A stretch of 64,000 bases of DNA from Merluccius polli (taxonomy: Eukaryota; Chordata; Actinopteri; Gadiformes; Merlucciidae), in NCBI GenBank assembly GCA_030340625.1, contig JAOPHQ010005412.1, forward strand, positions 346,907 through 410,906. The letters run 5' to 3'. Under the pieces are notes generated by a model. That model searched no databases. It was given only the letters and a program-made list of their open reading frames with translations, and was not told the origin of the DNA. Positions 11,925-24,180 of the stretch are shown here, in pieces. Each line of letters starts with the position of its first letter. Within the stretch, counting starts at the first letter, position 1. The position numbers and the translations under genes are program-made.

Positions 11925-12321
11925 CGGAGTCGAAAGCCGGGCTACCATGATGACAGAGTTGCGACGGTTCCGTGTTAGAGGTAAATAATGGCTGCTGCTG
12001 CTGGCGAACGGTTGTCTTTCGACTCGGCTTTGGCCACGACTCTTCAAGACTTTAGTTAACATTTACGTTAACATTTTCTTTGAGAAAAGAACGGCACTGA
12101 AGTCTTTCCTCGAAAATAAATATTTATTCTGAGTTTTGATTAATTACGTAGTCAGAGCCGTCGCTGACTACGTCACCTTCTTCGTTGCTCTGATTGGTTG
12201 TAGCACTATCCTATTGCATGCAGAGGGAACTTGAAAGACAACCGTTTATCCCGCCCACACTGCCAATGGAGCTGAGCCAGACCTTACATCTTTCTGATGT
12301 GGGTCTGGCTTGCCAGGCTAG
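11925..12321. mobile_element. Short non-autonomous element
   Basis: The right end reads GTGGGTCTGGCTTGCCAGGC, a terminus I associate with a common fish short element. The interior has inverted short segments (GACAACCGTTT near 12240 against AACGGTTGTCTTTCGA near 12007). The class is not certain and no coding capacity is seen. Confidence 0.5.
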
Positions 12322-12344
12322 CTGTTTATAATAATAATAATAAT

Positions 12345-14290
12345 ATTAAATATAGCTGCAAGCAGCAATGAGGGGGTCAAGCTGGTTTCTTTTCACGATC
12401 AACAGTCTTTGCAATCTTCCTAGTAGATATTTTACTTCACAACACAGGGTTAGCACCCTGATAAATGCATTTCAGCCGCTGACCTAGCCTGCTAATCCTA
12501 TGTTAGTTAGTTCCTACCTGCTGAGATGGGGTTTGCTATCTTCTGGCCACAAAATCAATACTGTCTATCTGTGAGCGGTCCAAGCCAAAGTAGGCGATGC
12601 CGTGAATACTAATTTACCAAGCGACGTCAGTTGGTAAGGCTTTTTTTGTTTGTTTATCTGTCTATTTTCTTACATTGGCTAATGCATGCAATGGGGGTAG
12701 AAGAACATTTTCACGTGCAGCATTCATATGCAACTCAGAGTGACCTATCGTATTTCAAAAGGAGCAAGTACTAAATGGGTTATTGGTGAATGACACCTTT
12801 TAGAATTTACAAGCATAAAAATGCATGTCAAACATTGAACTGGTGGTCGCGCTAAAGCGTTCAATGCAGAGGCATGACAATTGGTGTGAGTGATTGGGAC
12901 AGTGTCTTGTCTCCAGGTACCAAGTTTAGTTATGTTAAGTCCAAGCATCGGTGAGATGACAGCCCACTTCCTGTTTGGCAGATTCACCGCCATATTTGAT
13001 TGGCTCTCACAGGCAAATAAACTTGAAATTGAAGAATCTTGAACAAATGTATTGTGTGTATTCAGGACGACGTCACGAGTCGACGTACCAAGTTTGGTGT
13101 CGATACGTGAAAGTGTTGCTAATTATAGTGCTCCTAGTTGTCAAAAATCACTAAATCTGTTGAGCATCCTCAGGATGGGGTCCCGAGTCCATGTACCAAG
13201 TTTGGTTTCCATACATGAAAGTGTTGCTGAGATATGGATTCACTTCCTGTTTTAACTGATGGTGGCGCTAGAGCGTTCAATGCAGAGGCACAAAAATGAT
13301 GTGAGTGATTGGAAAGGTATGCAGCAAAGAGCTGTAAGCATTGTAAGCTGTACGCACTTTAATGAACTTAAAAGCAAATACGCATGTCCAATATTGAACT
13401 GATGGTGGCGCTAGAGCGTTCAATGCAGTGGCACACAAATTGATGTGAGTGATTGTGACGTTATGCAGCACAGAGTTGTAAGCAAAGTAAGCAGCATGCA
13501 TTTCAAAGAATTTACAAGCATAAATGCATGTCAAACATTGAACTAGTGGTGGCGCTAGAGCGTTCAATGAAGAGGCCTGAAAATTGGTGTGAGTGATTGG
13601 GACAGTGTCTTGACTCCAGGTATCAAGTTTGATTACGTTGAGTCAAAGCATCGGTCCACGCCCAGAGAAGACATCATTTTCAATTGCCTCTCACAGGAGA
13701 ATAAACTTGAAATTGAAAAATCTTTGAAATAACTTTTGTGCGGATTGGTCTTAAGATCATCTGTGTCAAGTTTCGAGCTATTGAACAAACTTTGTGACCC
13801 GTCAAGATTTTTAAAGCTTTCTGAGATAATCCAATATGGCGAAGGTCCAATATGGCCGAAAGTGACGGGCCATGTATCATTGAACTTGGGTTGATCCAAG
13901 GATCACAACGCTACCTCACTTGTGAAAATGAGATGCACGAGTCAAGGTCCACATCAGGAATGCATGTCCAAATTTCACCCATTGGTGGCGCTAGAGTGTT
14001 GGGAATAGAGTTCTGTTAATTGGTGAGAGTGATCATGGAACAGTCTGAATCTGTGCGCTGAATTTCATAACTTTTGACCAAGCGGTAAAATTTTTGGCCA
14101 AATCCTGACCCGTTGGTGGCGCTAGACGGCTTGGTTTAGAGGTCCGTAAATGAGTGTGAGTGGTCAGTACAGTGGTCCGAAACTTTCAGTCAAATTTCAG
14201 CACTTTTTACCAAGGCTTTCTATGGGCTGCCATAGACTTCAATGGCAGAGGAATAATAATAAGAAAACATAGAATCACTATAGGGTGTCT
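12345..14290. repeat. Interspersed repeat with internal about-150-bp units
   Basis: It starts at TATAGCTGCAAGCAGCAATG and ends at GGTGTCTCGCAGCTTCGCAG, both familiar as ends of a fish repeat family whose class I cannot name. The interior repeats GGTGGCGCTAGAG at about 13263, 13403, 13549, 13984 and 14114, each followed by a related GTGAGTGATTGGGACAGTG-like segment. No coding region is credible. Confidence 0.6.
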
Positions 14291-14304
14291 CGCAGCTTCG
14301 CAGT

Positions 14305-15760
14305 TCGGCTTCCCCATAAACCATGGGGCAGACATCGGCTCTGAGTCGTTACGACCTTCAGAAAAAAAGTTACTAAAGAAAAACTAACTACCACTTGCCC
14401 TAATGTTAATGGGTTTCATATTAGTGTTAAGGTTTGATATTAGGGTTAGGGTTTCAGAACAGAAAGTGGCAATGACTCAGGACCAAGACTGGTGTGTTTG
14501 GCTTCCCCATAAACCATGGGGCAGACATTGGCTCTGAGTCTTTACGACTTTCAGAAAAAAAGTTATTCAAGAAAAACTAACTACCACTTACCCTAATGTT
14601 AATGGGTTTCATATTAGGGTTAAGGTTTGATATTAGGGTTAGGGTTTCAGAACGGAAGGTCGCAATGACTCAGGACCAAGACTGGCGTGTTCAGCTTCCC
14701 CATAAACCATGGGGCAGACATCGGCTCTGAGTCTTTACGACCTTCAGAAAAAAAGTTATTCAAGAAAAACTAACTACCACTTACCCTAATGTTAATGGGT
14801 TTCATATTAGGGTTAAGGTTTGATATTAGGGTTAGGGTTTCAGAACGGAAGGTGGCAATGACTCAGGACCAAGACTGGCGTGTTCGGCTTCCCCATAAAC
14901 CATGGGGCAGACATCGGCTCTGAGTCTTTACGAACTTCAGAAAAAAAGTTATTGAAGAAAAACTAACTGCCACTTACCCTAATGTTAATGGGTTTGATAT
15001 TAGGGTTAGGGTTTCAGAACGGAAGGTCGCAGTGACTCAGGACCAAGACTGGCGTGTTTGGCTTCCCCATAAACCATGGGGCAGACATCAGCTCTGAGTC
15101 TTTACGACCTCCAGAAAAAAAAGTTATTCAAGAAAAACTAACTGCCACTTACCCTAATGTTAATGGGTTTGATATTAGGGTTAGGGTTTCAGAACGGAAG
15201 GTCGCAATGACTCAGGACCAAGACTGGCGTGTTCGGCTTCCACATAAACCATGGGGCAGACATCGGCTCTGAGTCTTTACGACCTTCAGAAAAAAAGTTA
15301 GTCAAGAAAAACTAACTACCACTTACCCTAATGTTAATGGGTTTGATATTAGGGTTAGGGTTTCAGAACGGAAGGTCGCAGTGACTCAGGACCAAGACTG
15401 GCATGTTTGGCTTCCCCATAAACCATGGGGCAGACATCAGCTCTGAGTCTTTACGACCTCCAGAAAAAAAAGTTATTCAAGAAAAACTAACTACCACTTA
15501 CCCTAATGTTAATGGGTTTGATATTAGGGTTAGGGTTTCAGAACGGAACGTCGCAATGACTCAGGACCAAGACTGGCGTGTTCGGCTTCCCCATTAACCA
15601 TGGGGCAGACATCGGCTCTGAGTCTTTACGACCTCCAGAAAAAAAGTTACTCAAGAAAAACTAACTACCACTTACCCTAATGTTAATGGGTTTCATATTA
15701 GGGTTAAGGTTTGATATTAGGGTTAGGGTTTCAGAACGGATGGTGGCAATGACAGGTATA
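14305..15760. repeat. 193/174-bp satellite, 8 copies, with telomere-like motif
   Basis: TCCCCATAAACCATGGGGCA recurs at 14311, 14504, 14697, 14890, 15064, 15239, 15413 and 15588. Spacing is 193 bp three times, then 174-175 bp four times. The shorter unit lacks a 19-bp duplicate (one CATATTAGGGTTAAGGTTT step). Every unit holds ATTAGGGTTAGGGTTTC, two vertebrate telomere hexamers. The array starts directly at the end of the previous repeat, whose last bases resemble the unit start. Confidence 0.95.
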
Positions 15761-16270
15761 GGTGACTGCCGACGCTCAGCAGGGACAGATGTCGACCGGA
15801 CCGCCGACAGGGAACGAGGAGCAGGGGTCGGCCGGACAGCTGAATGGGAACCTGGAGCAGACGAGACATCGGCTAGGACCCCTGACTCAGGAATTGGAAT
15901 CCGCCGCGGGGCCGGAACTGGAATCCACCACAGCTCAGCAGGGACAGGAGACTGCTGCAGCTCAGCATGGACAAGAGACTGCTGCAGCTCAGCAGGGACA
16001 GGAGACTGCTGCAGCTCAGCAGGGACAGGAGACTGCTGCAGCTCAGCAGGGACAGGAGACTGCTGCAGCTCAGCAGGAACCGATGTCGACCAGACTGCCG
16101 ACAGGGAACAAGGAGCAGGGGGTCGGCCAGACCGCCAACAGGGAATCAGGAACAGACGAGATGTCGGCTGGGACCCCTGACTCAGGAACTGGAATCTGCC
16201 ACGGGGCCGGAACTGGAATCCGCCACAGGGCCGGAACTGGAACCTGCTGTAGCTCAGCAGGGACCTTAAA
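15760..16270. repeat. 27-bp minisatellite and decayed flanks
   Basis: Five close copies of a 27-bp unit (core CTCAGCAGGGACAGGAGACT, then GCTGCAG) lie at about 15935-16075, with decayed CAGACGAGATGTCGGCTRGG-type and GGGGCCGGAACTGGAATC units on both sides. Both strands stay open as a repeat artefact. Confidence 0.85.
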
Positions 16271-16408
16271 TAAACCATCTGCTAGGTCCATGTTTGTTAG
16301 TTCGTACTGTCACATCGGTAGCCAGGAACACAGGAGAAGGACCCAAATGCAGAGACGGAGAAGGAGGCAGGATGATCTTGCAGTGAATTTAATAAAGAGA
16401 CTTACAGG

Positions 16409-19266
16409 TAGTGTTGGAACGTGGGGTGCCGATGCTTTGGAGTGTGTGTCGAGTTATCCATGAAGTGTTTAGTGGAGCACGCATCGAGGCATGTACCATT
16501 TGGGGGCGGTGACGTCATTGATGACAGATGAGGCCTCGTCGGGTCAACGTTAGTGGCGTGATTCGCTGACACAAAAGCATCCCCCGTCTCCCCCGCGCAA
16601 TTTGACATCGCAGTGAGAGTTTCGGTGTTAGTTTCGGTGTAAGTTTCAGCGAGATTCTTTGCAGTTATTTTCATGGAGCCTGCAAGAAAGAGGAAACATT
16701 CCCCAGTACGGGAACATTTTGATCTAATTTCTCCTAATAAGGTAAGTGTTTTTCTTTTTTTAATGGTAGCCTATTTTATCCAAAACATATAGTTGCATTT
16801 ATATAAGTCTACACGTTTTATGTATGTGATTCCATAGTCTACTAGCCTATCATTCTTCACCCTATTTTTTTAATATACATTTAATTTTATTCCAAGGTCA
16901 AGTGTCTGTTGTGTGCAAAGGAGTTGGGCTACAACAACAACACCTCATCTATGCTGAGGCATTTCTGTGCCTTGCATACAGATGCTCAGGCCAACAGAGG
17001 TGCACCAACCCAAGGTGAGTCCAATTGAAATGCTATTATAATTACACTCCCAATTTTGTTACCATATTGGTTTATCAACCACAATGATAATGACATTAAC
17101 ATAACTAATACAGTATTCATAAAGCTTCTGTTGTTTTCTTCCAGTGACCAGGAAGCAGGAGCTGGATGAGGCCTTGGTCTCCATGATTGTGGGAGACACA
17201 GCCTTTTAGCATTGTGGAGGATCAGGGATTTAGTTGCAAAATTAGATCCAACCTATGTAATCCCAACAAGGAAGGTGTGAAGGTAGTTCTACATATAAAA
17301 AACTAACTACTATTTTCTTTTTTTCTATTAGGCTGTGAAGGCTATGGTCAAGGGAAAATATGAGGAGGAGAAACAGAAGGCCATGTGGACATCCATTAAC
17401 ATGGATGCCTACCTGGCTTTAACATGCCACTACATTGATGCAAGCACAACACTCAGGTCAACTGTCCTGGGAGTGGTGTATTTCCCTGACAAACACGCTG
17501 CTGTAAATTTAGCAACTGTCAAAACCTCACTCGTGGCGGAATGGGGGATAGGAGCTAAAGTGACTTGTCTAGTCACTGATGGTGCAGCCAACATGCTGGC
17601 TTGTGGCATGACACCATGGCTGCGCCATGCCATCCGTGTGGCTCACACCTTAAACCTAATCGTGAAGAAGTGTCTTGATTTGACCCCTGTGCTGTCCACT
17701 ATCCGAACGAAGGCAAGGAGGCTGGTGGGGTATTTCCGGAGCAGCACAAGTGCCAAAGTTGGTTCACTGACCATATTTTCATATCTGTTAATGTATTATT
17801 TGTATATTATCGCTCCATTTATCACAATAACTTTATTTTTTGTGTTTCAAAGGAGAAGCTTGCACTGATTCAGGAGCAAATGGGGAAGCCTACACTAAAG
17901 CTAATCCAGGAGGTGGAGACTAGGTAGAATAGCACTTTCCAAATGCTCCAGAGACTACAGTGGACCAGAGGGAGCCTGTGGGGGCAGCTTTGAGTGGCTT
18001 GGACAGCGATATCCTCGTCCTAACCTCTGAGGAATATGCCAATATCACCGGGTGTCTGACCATCTTGGCTCTGTTCCATGAAGCAACTGTGGAGCTTTCA
18101 GAGTAGAAAAGAGTGTCTGGCTCCAAGGTGATTCCTCTACTCAAAATGATACGACAACGCTCCAAGAGAAGACCACGAGGAGCACTAATCCTCTAGCTAG
18201 AGAGCTAGGAGAGCACCTTATCAAACATCTAAGAGAAAAGCTACACACATTACAGAGCTCCAGCATAATGTCACGACCAACACTACTTGATCCCAGATTC
18301 AAAACAATAGGTGTTTTTAGTCCAACAAAGGCTGATGAGGCAGTAAGGCGACTCTCATCTGAGTGTGCAAATATCATTCGGGAAACCAGCCATCATCCAT
18401 CATCTCCATCAACTTCATCACACAATGTAGATGAAAGACCTGGTAATATTTTTTAATTTAGATTAATTATGACCCTCACTTACATTATCTGTTTATGCTT
18501 CTCAGGAACAACACTGGGAGTCATAGAGGCTTCAGTGATGGCATCCAGAATGACTCACAATGTCACAGCTGATGCCACAGTGGAGGTTCAGCGCTACCTA
18601 TCTGAGCCAAATATTAGGAGGACCGATGACCCACTTCTGTATTGGGAGAGGCATAAATGCATATACCCTAACCTCTACAAACTACCACTTGTGTACTTGT
18701 GCACCCCAGTCTCATCTGTTCCCTGTGACAGAGTGCTCTCCAAAGCAGGAGAAGTCATTTCCAAGAAGAGGAATCGCCTAAATCCAAACACAGTACAACA
18801 AATATTGTTCTTGAATAAAAACCCATGAAAAGTTGCACAAGCACGTACAACACCCTCTTCACTGTTCACAAGCACAATCCTCTTCAAATCATCTTCCTCC
18901 ATAAGCACAACAGTCTTCCCTGTTAAAAGACAGTAGCACTTCAAAACAAAAATTGTCCTGTCAATGTCATCTTTGTTACTGTCTTATCAGACATTGATGA
19001 ACATTACATATTGAAACACAATATTCCACTTCTTTCTATGTTACACAGGAATGCACATGCAGATAGAAATTGTATTTATTTAGATCAATACATGAACCAA
19101 TATATAAAGGTGAACATAATTCTCAATCATGGCATGAATTACTCCTGTAGCACTTATTGACCAGCAGGGGGGGGTTGTGTGCACATGAATCGAGAAATGA
19201 ACCTATTTGCGAACTGCTTGGCTGGAAAGCCTCAAAGCCTAATGAGGCCTCATCTGCCCATCACTA
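16409..19266 (+). mobile_element. hAT transposon (ZBED-like), nearly complete
   Basis: It is flanked by an exact 8-bp duplication, CTTACAGG, at 16401-16408 and 19267-19274. The ends are TAGTGTTGG at the left and, inverted, TAGTGATGG at the right, with a further subterminal match around GATGAGGCCT. It is 2,858 bp long and holds a multi-exon transposase gene with disabling mutations. Confidence 0.9.
16674..18828 (+). pseudogene. ZBED1/4-like hAT transposase, six exons, frameshifted
   Basis: Exon 1 starts at the ATG at 16674. Exon 2 (about 16897-17013) holds a BED zinc finger: CLLCAKELGYNNNTSSMLRH followed by FCALH. Exon 3 (about 17145-17272) has at least two frame breaks and a TAG. Exon 4 (about 17335-17760) encodes the RNase-H-like core with TCHYIDASTTLRS and VTDGAANM. 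Exon 5 (about 17852-18441) has further stops. Exon 6 (about 18505-18828) encodes the hAT C-terminal dimerisation domain with DDPLLYWERHK and VSSVPCDRVLSKAGE. Splice borders are canonical. hAT transposases cut and paste DNA as oligomers; this copy is inactive but young enough to show full structure. Confidence 0.85.
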
Positions 19267-19750
19267 CTTACAGGTAAAGGTAGACAGGCAGGTACAAAAA
19301 TCCAAGCAAGGTACCAAACCGCAGGAAACACAGGAACAGAAACCAACTAGCAACTGGGACGAACTGACCAAGAACAAAACATGTGAACCAGTATATAAAG
19401 GGAGTAGCTGATGAGGGAACGAGGTGCAGTTGAAATGATAAGGAGCAGGTGAAACTAATCAGGGAAATCACAAGGGCGGGAAAAACACAAAGACAGGAAG
19501 TGAAACCAAAACATGACACATGAGGGGTGAACTACCAAAATAAAACAGGAAACCATAAACAAAGTCCTGAAAATGTCCATAAGATACAGATACATGGGGA
19601 ACAGAGGCAGACCATGACACAATCAAAGCACTACTTAGCAGGTTATAAGAGACATCTAAAGTAGAATTCTTAATATAACTTCAGTCATTTCACTAATCAT
19701 ATTACTGTGGAAATATGAAAATAATCCTGAAATATTGTATTGGTAACATG

Positions 19751-20687
19751 CAGTCCTAGTCATGGCCAGATTCTCCAACCATAAGTAATCAACCACTAAA
19801 TATCATGGAGTTGATCATTTAACATCACAAACTGATCTTGTCTGTTGTTTTCTCATTCAGAAAATGTTGCTGTCGAATGCCAACATAAACTCAGGTCTCA
19901 TCTGAAGAAGAAGTTCAGGTGTGTGTTTGAGGGAATCGCTAAAGCAGGACAGCCAACAGGTCTGAATGACTTCTACACAGAGCTCTACATCAGAGAGAGA
20001 GACAGTGGAGATGTCAACAAGGAACATGAGGTCAGACTGATTGAAACAGCTTTCAGGAAACCAGCCATGGAGGAAACACCAATCAAATGTGAAGACATCT
20101 TTAAAACCCTTACCTGGACAAGATCAACCAATCAGAACAATAATGACAACTGGAGTGGCCGGCATAAGGGCATCAGTTTGGTTTTAGAAGTGGTGGGGAG
20201 GGGGGGGGTACGCGATTGTCGACAGGGGAGGGGGGGGTGCGCGATTGTCGACGGGGAGGGGGGGGGGGGGGTGCGCGATTGTCGATGAGGGGGGGGGGGG
20301 GGGTGCGCGATTGTCGACGAGGGGGGCAATTGGTTTGCACATTTTTTAAAGTGGTGGGGACAAAATTCAAATTAGAAATAGTGGTGGGGACATGTCCCCC
20401 CCATCCCCCCTGTAATCTATGCCTATGCCGGCATTGGTAAAACCGTCTTAACACACAAGTTCACTCTGGACTTGGCTGAAGGCAAAGCCAACCACGACAT
20501 ACACTTCACATTTCCCTTCACTTTCAGAAAGCTGAATTTACTGAAAGGGAAAGAGGTTAGCTTTGTTGAACTTCTTCATTACTTCTTTATTGAAACCAAA
20601 GAAGCAGGAATCTGCAGATAAGACCGGTTCCAAGTTGTCTTCATCTTGGATGGTCTGGATGAGTGTCGACTTCCTCTGGACTTCCAG
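19751..20687 (+). pseudogene. NLRC3-like fragment: FISNA and start of NACHT
   Basis: A short upstream exon-like segment (19755-19797) and a main exon beginning after TCATTCAG at 19860 match the intact NLR gene's exons at 28445 and 28585. The FISNA domain is clear (NDFYTELYIRERDSGDVNKE). Just before the P-loop a 261-bp insertion (20166-20426) splits the exon. The frame resumes with AGIGKTVLTHKFTLD and continues to the Walker B region FILDGLDECRLPLDF, with an in-frame TAA at ICR-stop-DRF. A second insertion begins at 20688 and no NACHT remainder, LRR or B30.2 follows. It is a partial tandem duplicate, disabled by two insertions, a stop and truncation. Confidence 0.9.
20166..20426. mobile_element. 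hAT-type short element with G-rich core
   Basis: It is flanked by an exact 8-bp duplication, GCCGGCAT (20158-20165 and 20427-20434), which splits the NACHT P-loop coding sequence. The ends are weakly inverted (GGGCATCAG against AGGCATAG). The core is a four-copy tandem of GCGCGATTGTCGAC plus G runs of 6-15 bases. Confidence 0.8.
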
Positions 20688-21170
20688 GGCTTAATTTGGG
20701 CCGGAACACACCGGAACATGTTCCGGCACCTCCGACGGTGGATCCGGCACCTTTTTATTTTTTATCCCCCCCCCCCCGCCGTCGGTGGTTACAATCGCGC
20801 AACCCCGTCATCGGTCCGCGGTCCCCCCCCCCCCCGTTGACAATCGCGAACACCCCCCACCGTCGACAATCGCGAACCACCCCCACTTTTTTTTTAGGTA
20901 CCTCTAACCCCGTAATGAGCCGCCGGATCCACACCTCCTAACCCTAATGTTAGGGTTAGGGAATGTCTCCCTGTGAACGCCCCAGTCTACCGCACACTGC
21001 ATGGACCGCGACAGATGAGAACCTGTCGCGACACGATCCACGACACACCCCGACGGACTCGGCGAGGTCCTGCCTACAGCTCCTTGGAGCTTTAATATTG
21101 GTTGGTTTTTTTCGGCATCCAAAATTCGCAGAAATCGAACCAACTGCAGAGATTATTCGTGTTTATTAAT
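20688..21170. other. Insertion truncating the NLR fragment
   Basis: It begins exactly where the NACHT reading frame stops matching. It contains CCGGAACACACCGGAACATG, C runs with three GACAATCGCG-like motifs (20780-20880), and an ACCCTAATGTTAGGGTTAGG palindrome-like telomeric patch at 20942-20959. The right limit and class are not clear. Confidence 0.5.
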
Positions 21171-21828
21171 TATTCAGCTTGTGTACTGATGCTGGCCGAC
21201 CATCTCCTGGGCAGGTAGACACCGCTAGACACACGGGACTGATATCGGTGATTATGTCTGTAGTTCACTATGTCACATCGCTCATTCAGAGCGTGAATAT
21301 CTGTTGTATAGCCAATAAAATTAACTTAAAAACAATTTCAAACTAGATAAAGTGCTATTGATATTATGTTAATACACCACCACAGTAGCGCTATGCTGCT
21401 ATAAATAATGCTGCTGTCATTTTCAGTTCTGATGTTTTGACATTCCTGGAGGGCGGACATTATTGTAAAACGTATTGAACGCGGGGTAACTCCGCCCCCC
21501 AGGGCCAGCTACTAAACGTTGGCGAACTAACCTATTTTAGTCTCAACAACAATATGCAACGGTGAAGGCTTTATTTCTCTACAGCCGTTTGTCCGTTCTG
21601 GGCTACTGTACATAGAGTGCAACATGGAGGCCCCCGTGGAAGGCAACCCGCTCCTCATGTAGATATAAATGGCTCATTCTAAGGTAACAAAAACACAACG
21701 ATTATTATTGTCACGTCATTATACACTAATGAAAACATACTTATATTCAATTTCTGCCAAGTCTGTTCCACTAGATGCCACAAATTCTAGGAGAACTCCG
21801 GTGTAAACCGGTTCTGGGACGTTTAGTA
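21171..21828. other. No gene recognised; possible short-element remnant
   Basis: Around 21590-21740 the text (for example TAGATATAAATGGCTCATTC) resembles a common fish non-autonomous repeat from memory, without visible termini. There is no credible coding sequence. Confidence 0.3.
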
Positions 21829-23250
21829 TGATAACGAGTTCCAACGTTCCATGGAGAGCAACAAAAAGCCGATACGACGCAAAGCTAAGTTAGCTGTTTT
21901 TAGCAGATTCTACCAAACTGCTATACATTTGAGTGCTACGGGATCACACCTGGTAAAAAATAGGCTAAGTCGATTGATGATCACGCAAGCACGCGAGCTC
22001 TGTGATAAGTCGATTGACGAACACAGAGCTCCCGTGCTCGTCAATCGACTTATCAAGCCTAAAAAAAATCATGGCGTCGACGACGCCAGGGGGGTATTGC
22101 ACAAAACTAGGATAAAGAAATCCAGGCTAATTGAGAAAGCGCAGCTTGAACTATTCTTGAACTATTTTCCCTGGCTTATTCGGTTGCACGATTGCCAAGC
22201 CAGGATAAATAGGCGCGGCTAAATCCAGTCGGATGACGATAGCTGGGATAAGCGGCATGCTTAAATAGACCTCGCGATCGCTCACAGAATCACCGATCGG
22301 AACATGGATAAACGTCGCGTTTCATACGTCACGGCCGCTGAACAGCTCCTTATTGGATACCCGACCCAAGCCCGACGGGACCCGACGGGACCCGATGGTA
22401 CCCGACGGGACCCGATGGTACCCGACGGACCGGGTCGGGTTCTGACAGATATTTAGAAATTATGCTCGGGTTCGGGTCGAGCTCGGTGACGTCTGCGCGA
22501 TTTGAAATTAGACATTTAAAACAGCTTATTATGCATAGCCAATGGGCCTGTTTCACATGTTGCAAAGGTTCGATTGTGTGATTAAAATACATTTTATACA
22601 TATGACATAAGCATGTTGCGTTCATCTGTTTGTTGACATTTCCAAATGCGCTGCAGTTGCGTAATAAAGGCGGACTTTCATAAACACAAACGTAAATGTG
22701 TCATAGTACGAACAAATATAGACTTTAACTGTGTTGGCCTGAGTAATAACACTTGAATCAATATAAAAGCACTGTTGCAAATACAAAAAGCCAACAGATT
22801 TAAATGAAATGAGAAATGACTATAGGCTATATGTAATATTTTAATGCAGGATAATTAAAATGATGCAACCTACTTAGAAAGACCATGGACATGCTGTAAA
22901 ACACATTAATTCCTCACAAGATTGACAGTGTAAATACAGGTGAATCACTAGGATTAAGCTTAGCCTGGCTGTTAGCCTGGTCTGGAGCAGGCTAACTGTG
23001 GAGAATAAATCACCATAGGTAACTTAGCCGGGATAAGTGTGAGCTGCTTTCATGCAACCGACTTGAGGCTAAATTCAGCCAGGATAACCAACATATCCCG
23101 GCTTAATCCCTTATCTTGGTTTTGTGCAATACCCCCCAGAATCCCAGATTCTACCCCCCAGAATCGGCTAAAAACAGCGAACTTAGCTTCGCGTCATATA
23201 GCCTAGGCTTTTTTTTTGCTCTCCATGGAACGTTCAAACTTGTTATAATC
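21829..23250. repeat. Outer inverted-repeat element
   Basis: The left arm (about 21829-21913) and right arm (about 23163-23250) are inverted copies sharing AACGTTCCATGGAGAGCAA and GCTAAGTT-GCTGTTTTTAGC. Just inside the left arm is an imperfect hairpin around GAGCTCTGTG (about 21996-22046). Another element (22089-23137) sits within it. Confidence 0.7.
22089..23137. mobile_element. Short element 'A' ending GGGGGGTATTGCACAAAAC
   Basis: The termini are inverted copies (GGGGGGTATTGCACAAAAC at the left; GTTTTGTGCAATACCCCCC at the right), with extra subterminal matches (GGATAA and GGCTAA motifs). At 22365-22440 there is a tandem of CCCGACGGGACCCGATGGTA-type 14-bp units. The same family occurs inverted at 35783-36396. 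No transposase is seen. Confidence 0.75.
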
Positions 23251-24180
23251 TATCACATTGTTGGATTGGTCAACATATGCCCATCAGCATCTCCTCCCCC
23301 ATGGTAATGCCAGTCCCGTTTTCCAAAGTGGATTGGGTTACACATAATGTTACAAGCAAAACGTCTAACAGTCATCCAGGATTAAATAATGATTGTCATC
23401 TGGTCCACAATATAACTTGGTGAAGGTGGCATTCTCTACGACCCGGACACCACAAAAAGCTTAACCTCATCAAGCGAGACTTTGAGGAAAAAAACAGCAG
23501 AGAAAAACGAATGAAAGACAGCAGAGAAGAACAAAAGATTGAATGTCTATTCAATCTTCACTTTACTCTAGGTATTACAAACTGCACCAGAGGCATTGAT
23601 AACAACTGTGTACATACAAAGGAAAATGTAATAAGAACTCAAGCATGGGTAAGACTGGCAAGCTGTAAACCGATATGTGGTTTCTATCATTCATGTAGAA
23701 TATACTGAAGTATAATGTACGCAAGCTCAGATAAAGGAGGCAGGGCACAGGTAACGCCTCTGCAGGTAGTCCTGGCATTCGAGTGAACATCCATCAATTG
23801 TACAATGTCACTATAACTGTTTTTCCTTACTCTCAGCGAGCTCCACGGGGCAGTGCAACTGCAATGTCAAACAGCTCATGTGATCCAACATCACCATTAG
23901 TAGAAAGACCTACAAGGGTGGACCTGCCAAGAAAGGTATATATATGTATATATGATATGCAGGCCATGGGCATATACCTGCATTCCCACAGAAAGTACTG
24001 TATATGGCAAATGCTATTTAGCATATCTAGTTCCACTAATTAGGAGAGTTGATAAGGCAATAGTACAGGAGTAGCTGCAAGACACACGGGGTGGATCCCT
24101 TCAGTCGTCTTAACTCCCTGATTAAGTGGACACTGGGAGGTATGCTATTATTATCTTTTTTTTGTCATAATGTGTATGAT
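23251..24180. other. Unassigned; short open patches
   Basis: An open patch at 23425-23575 reads as a charged helix-like peptide in shifting frames, and 23835-23937 ends at a GTATAT donor-like site. I recognise no family in either. Confidence 0.25.

Larger units (their letters stand above)
16308..19621. repeat. Interspersed repeat interrupted by a hAT element
   Basis: The left part (16308-16408) and right part (19275-19621) join at CTTACAGG and together resemble a widespread fish repeat beginning TGTCAC and ending CCATGACA. The class is unknown to me. It serves as the target of the hAT element. Confidence 0.5.

Noticed and set aside
14305..15760. CRISPR array
   Set aside because: Units are 174-193 bp of satellite with no short repeat/spacer alternation, and this is vertebrate DNA.
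15661..16463. Overlapping frames of 133-233 codons on both strands
   Set aside because: Generated by 27-bp and related tandem repeats; no domain.
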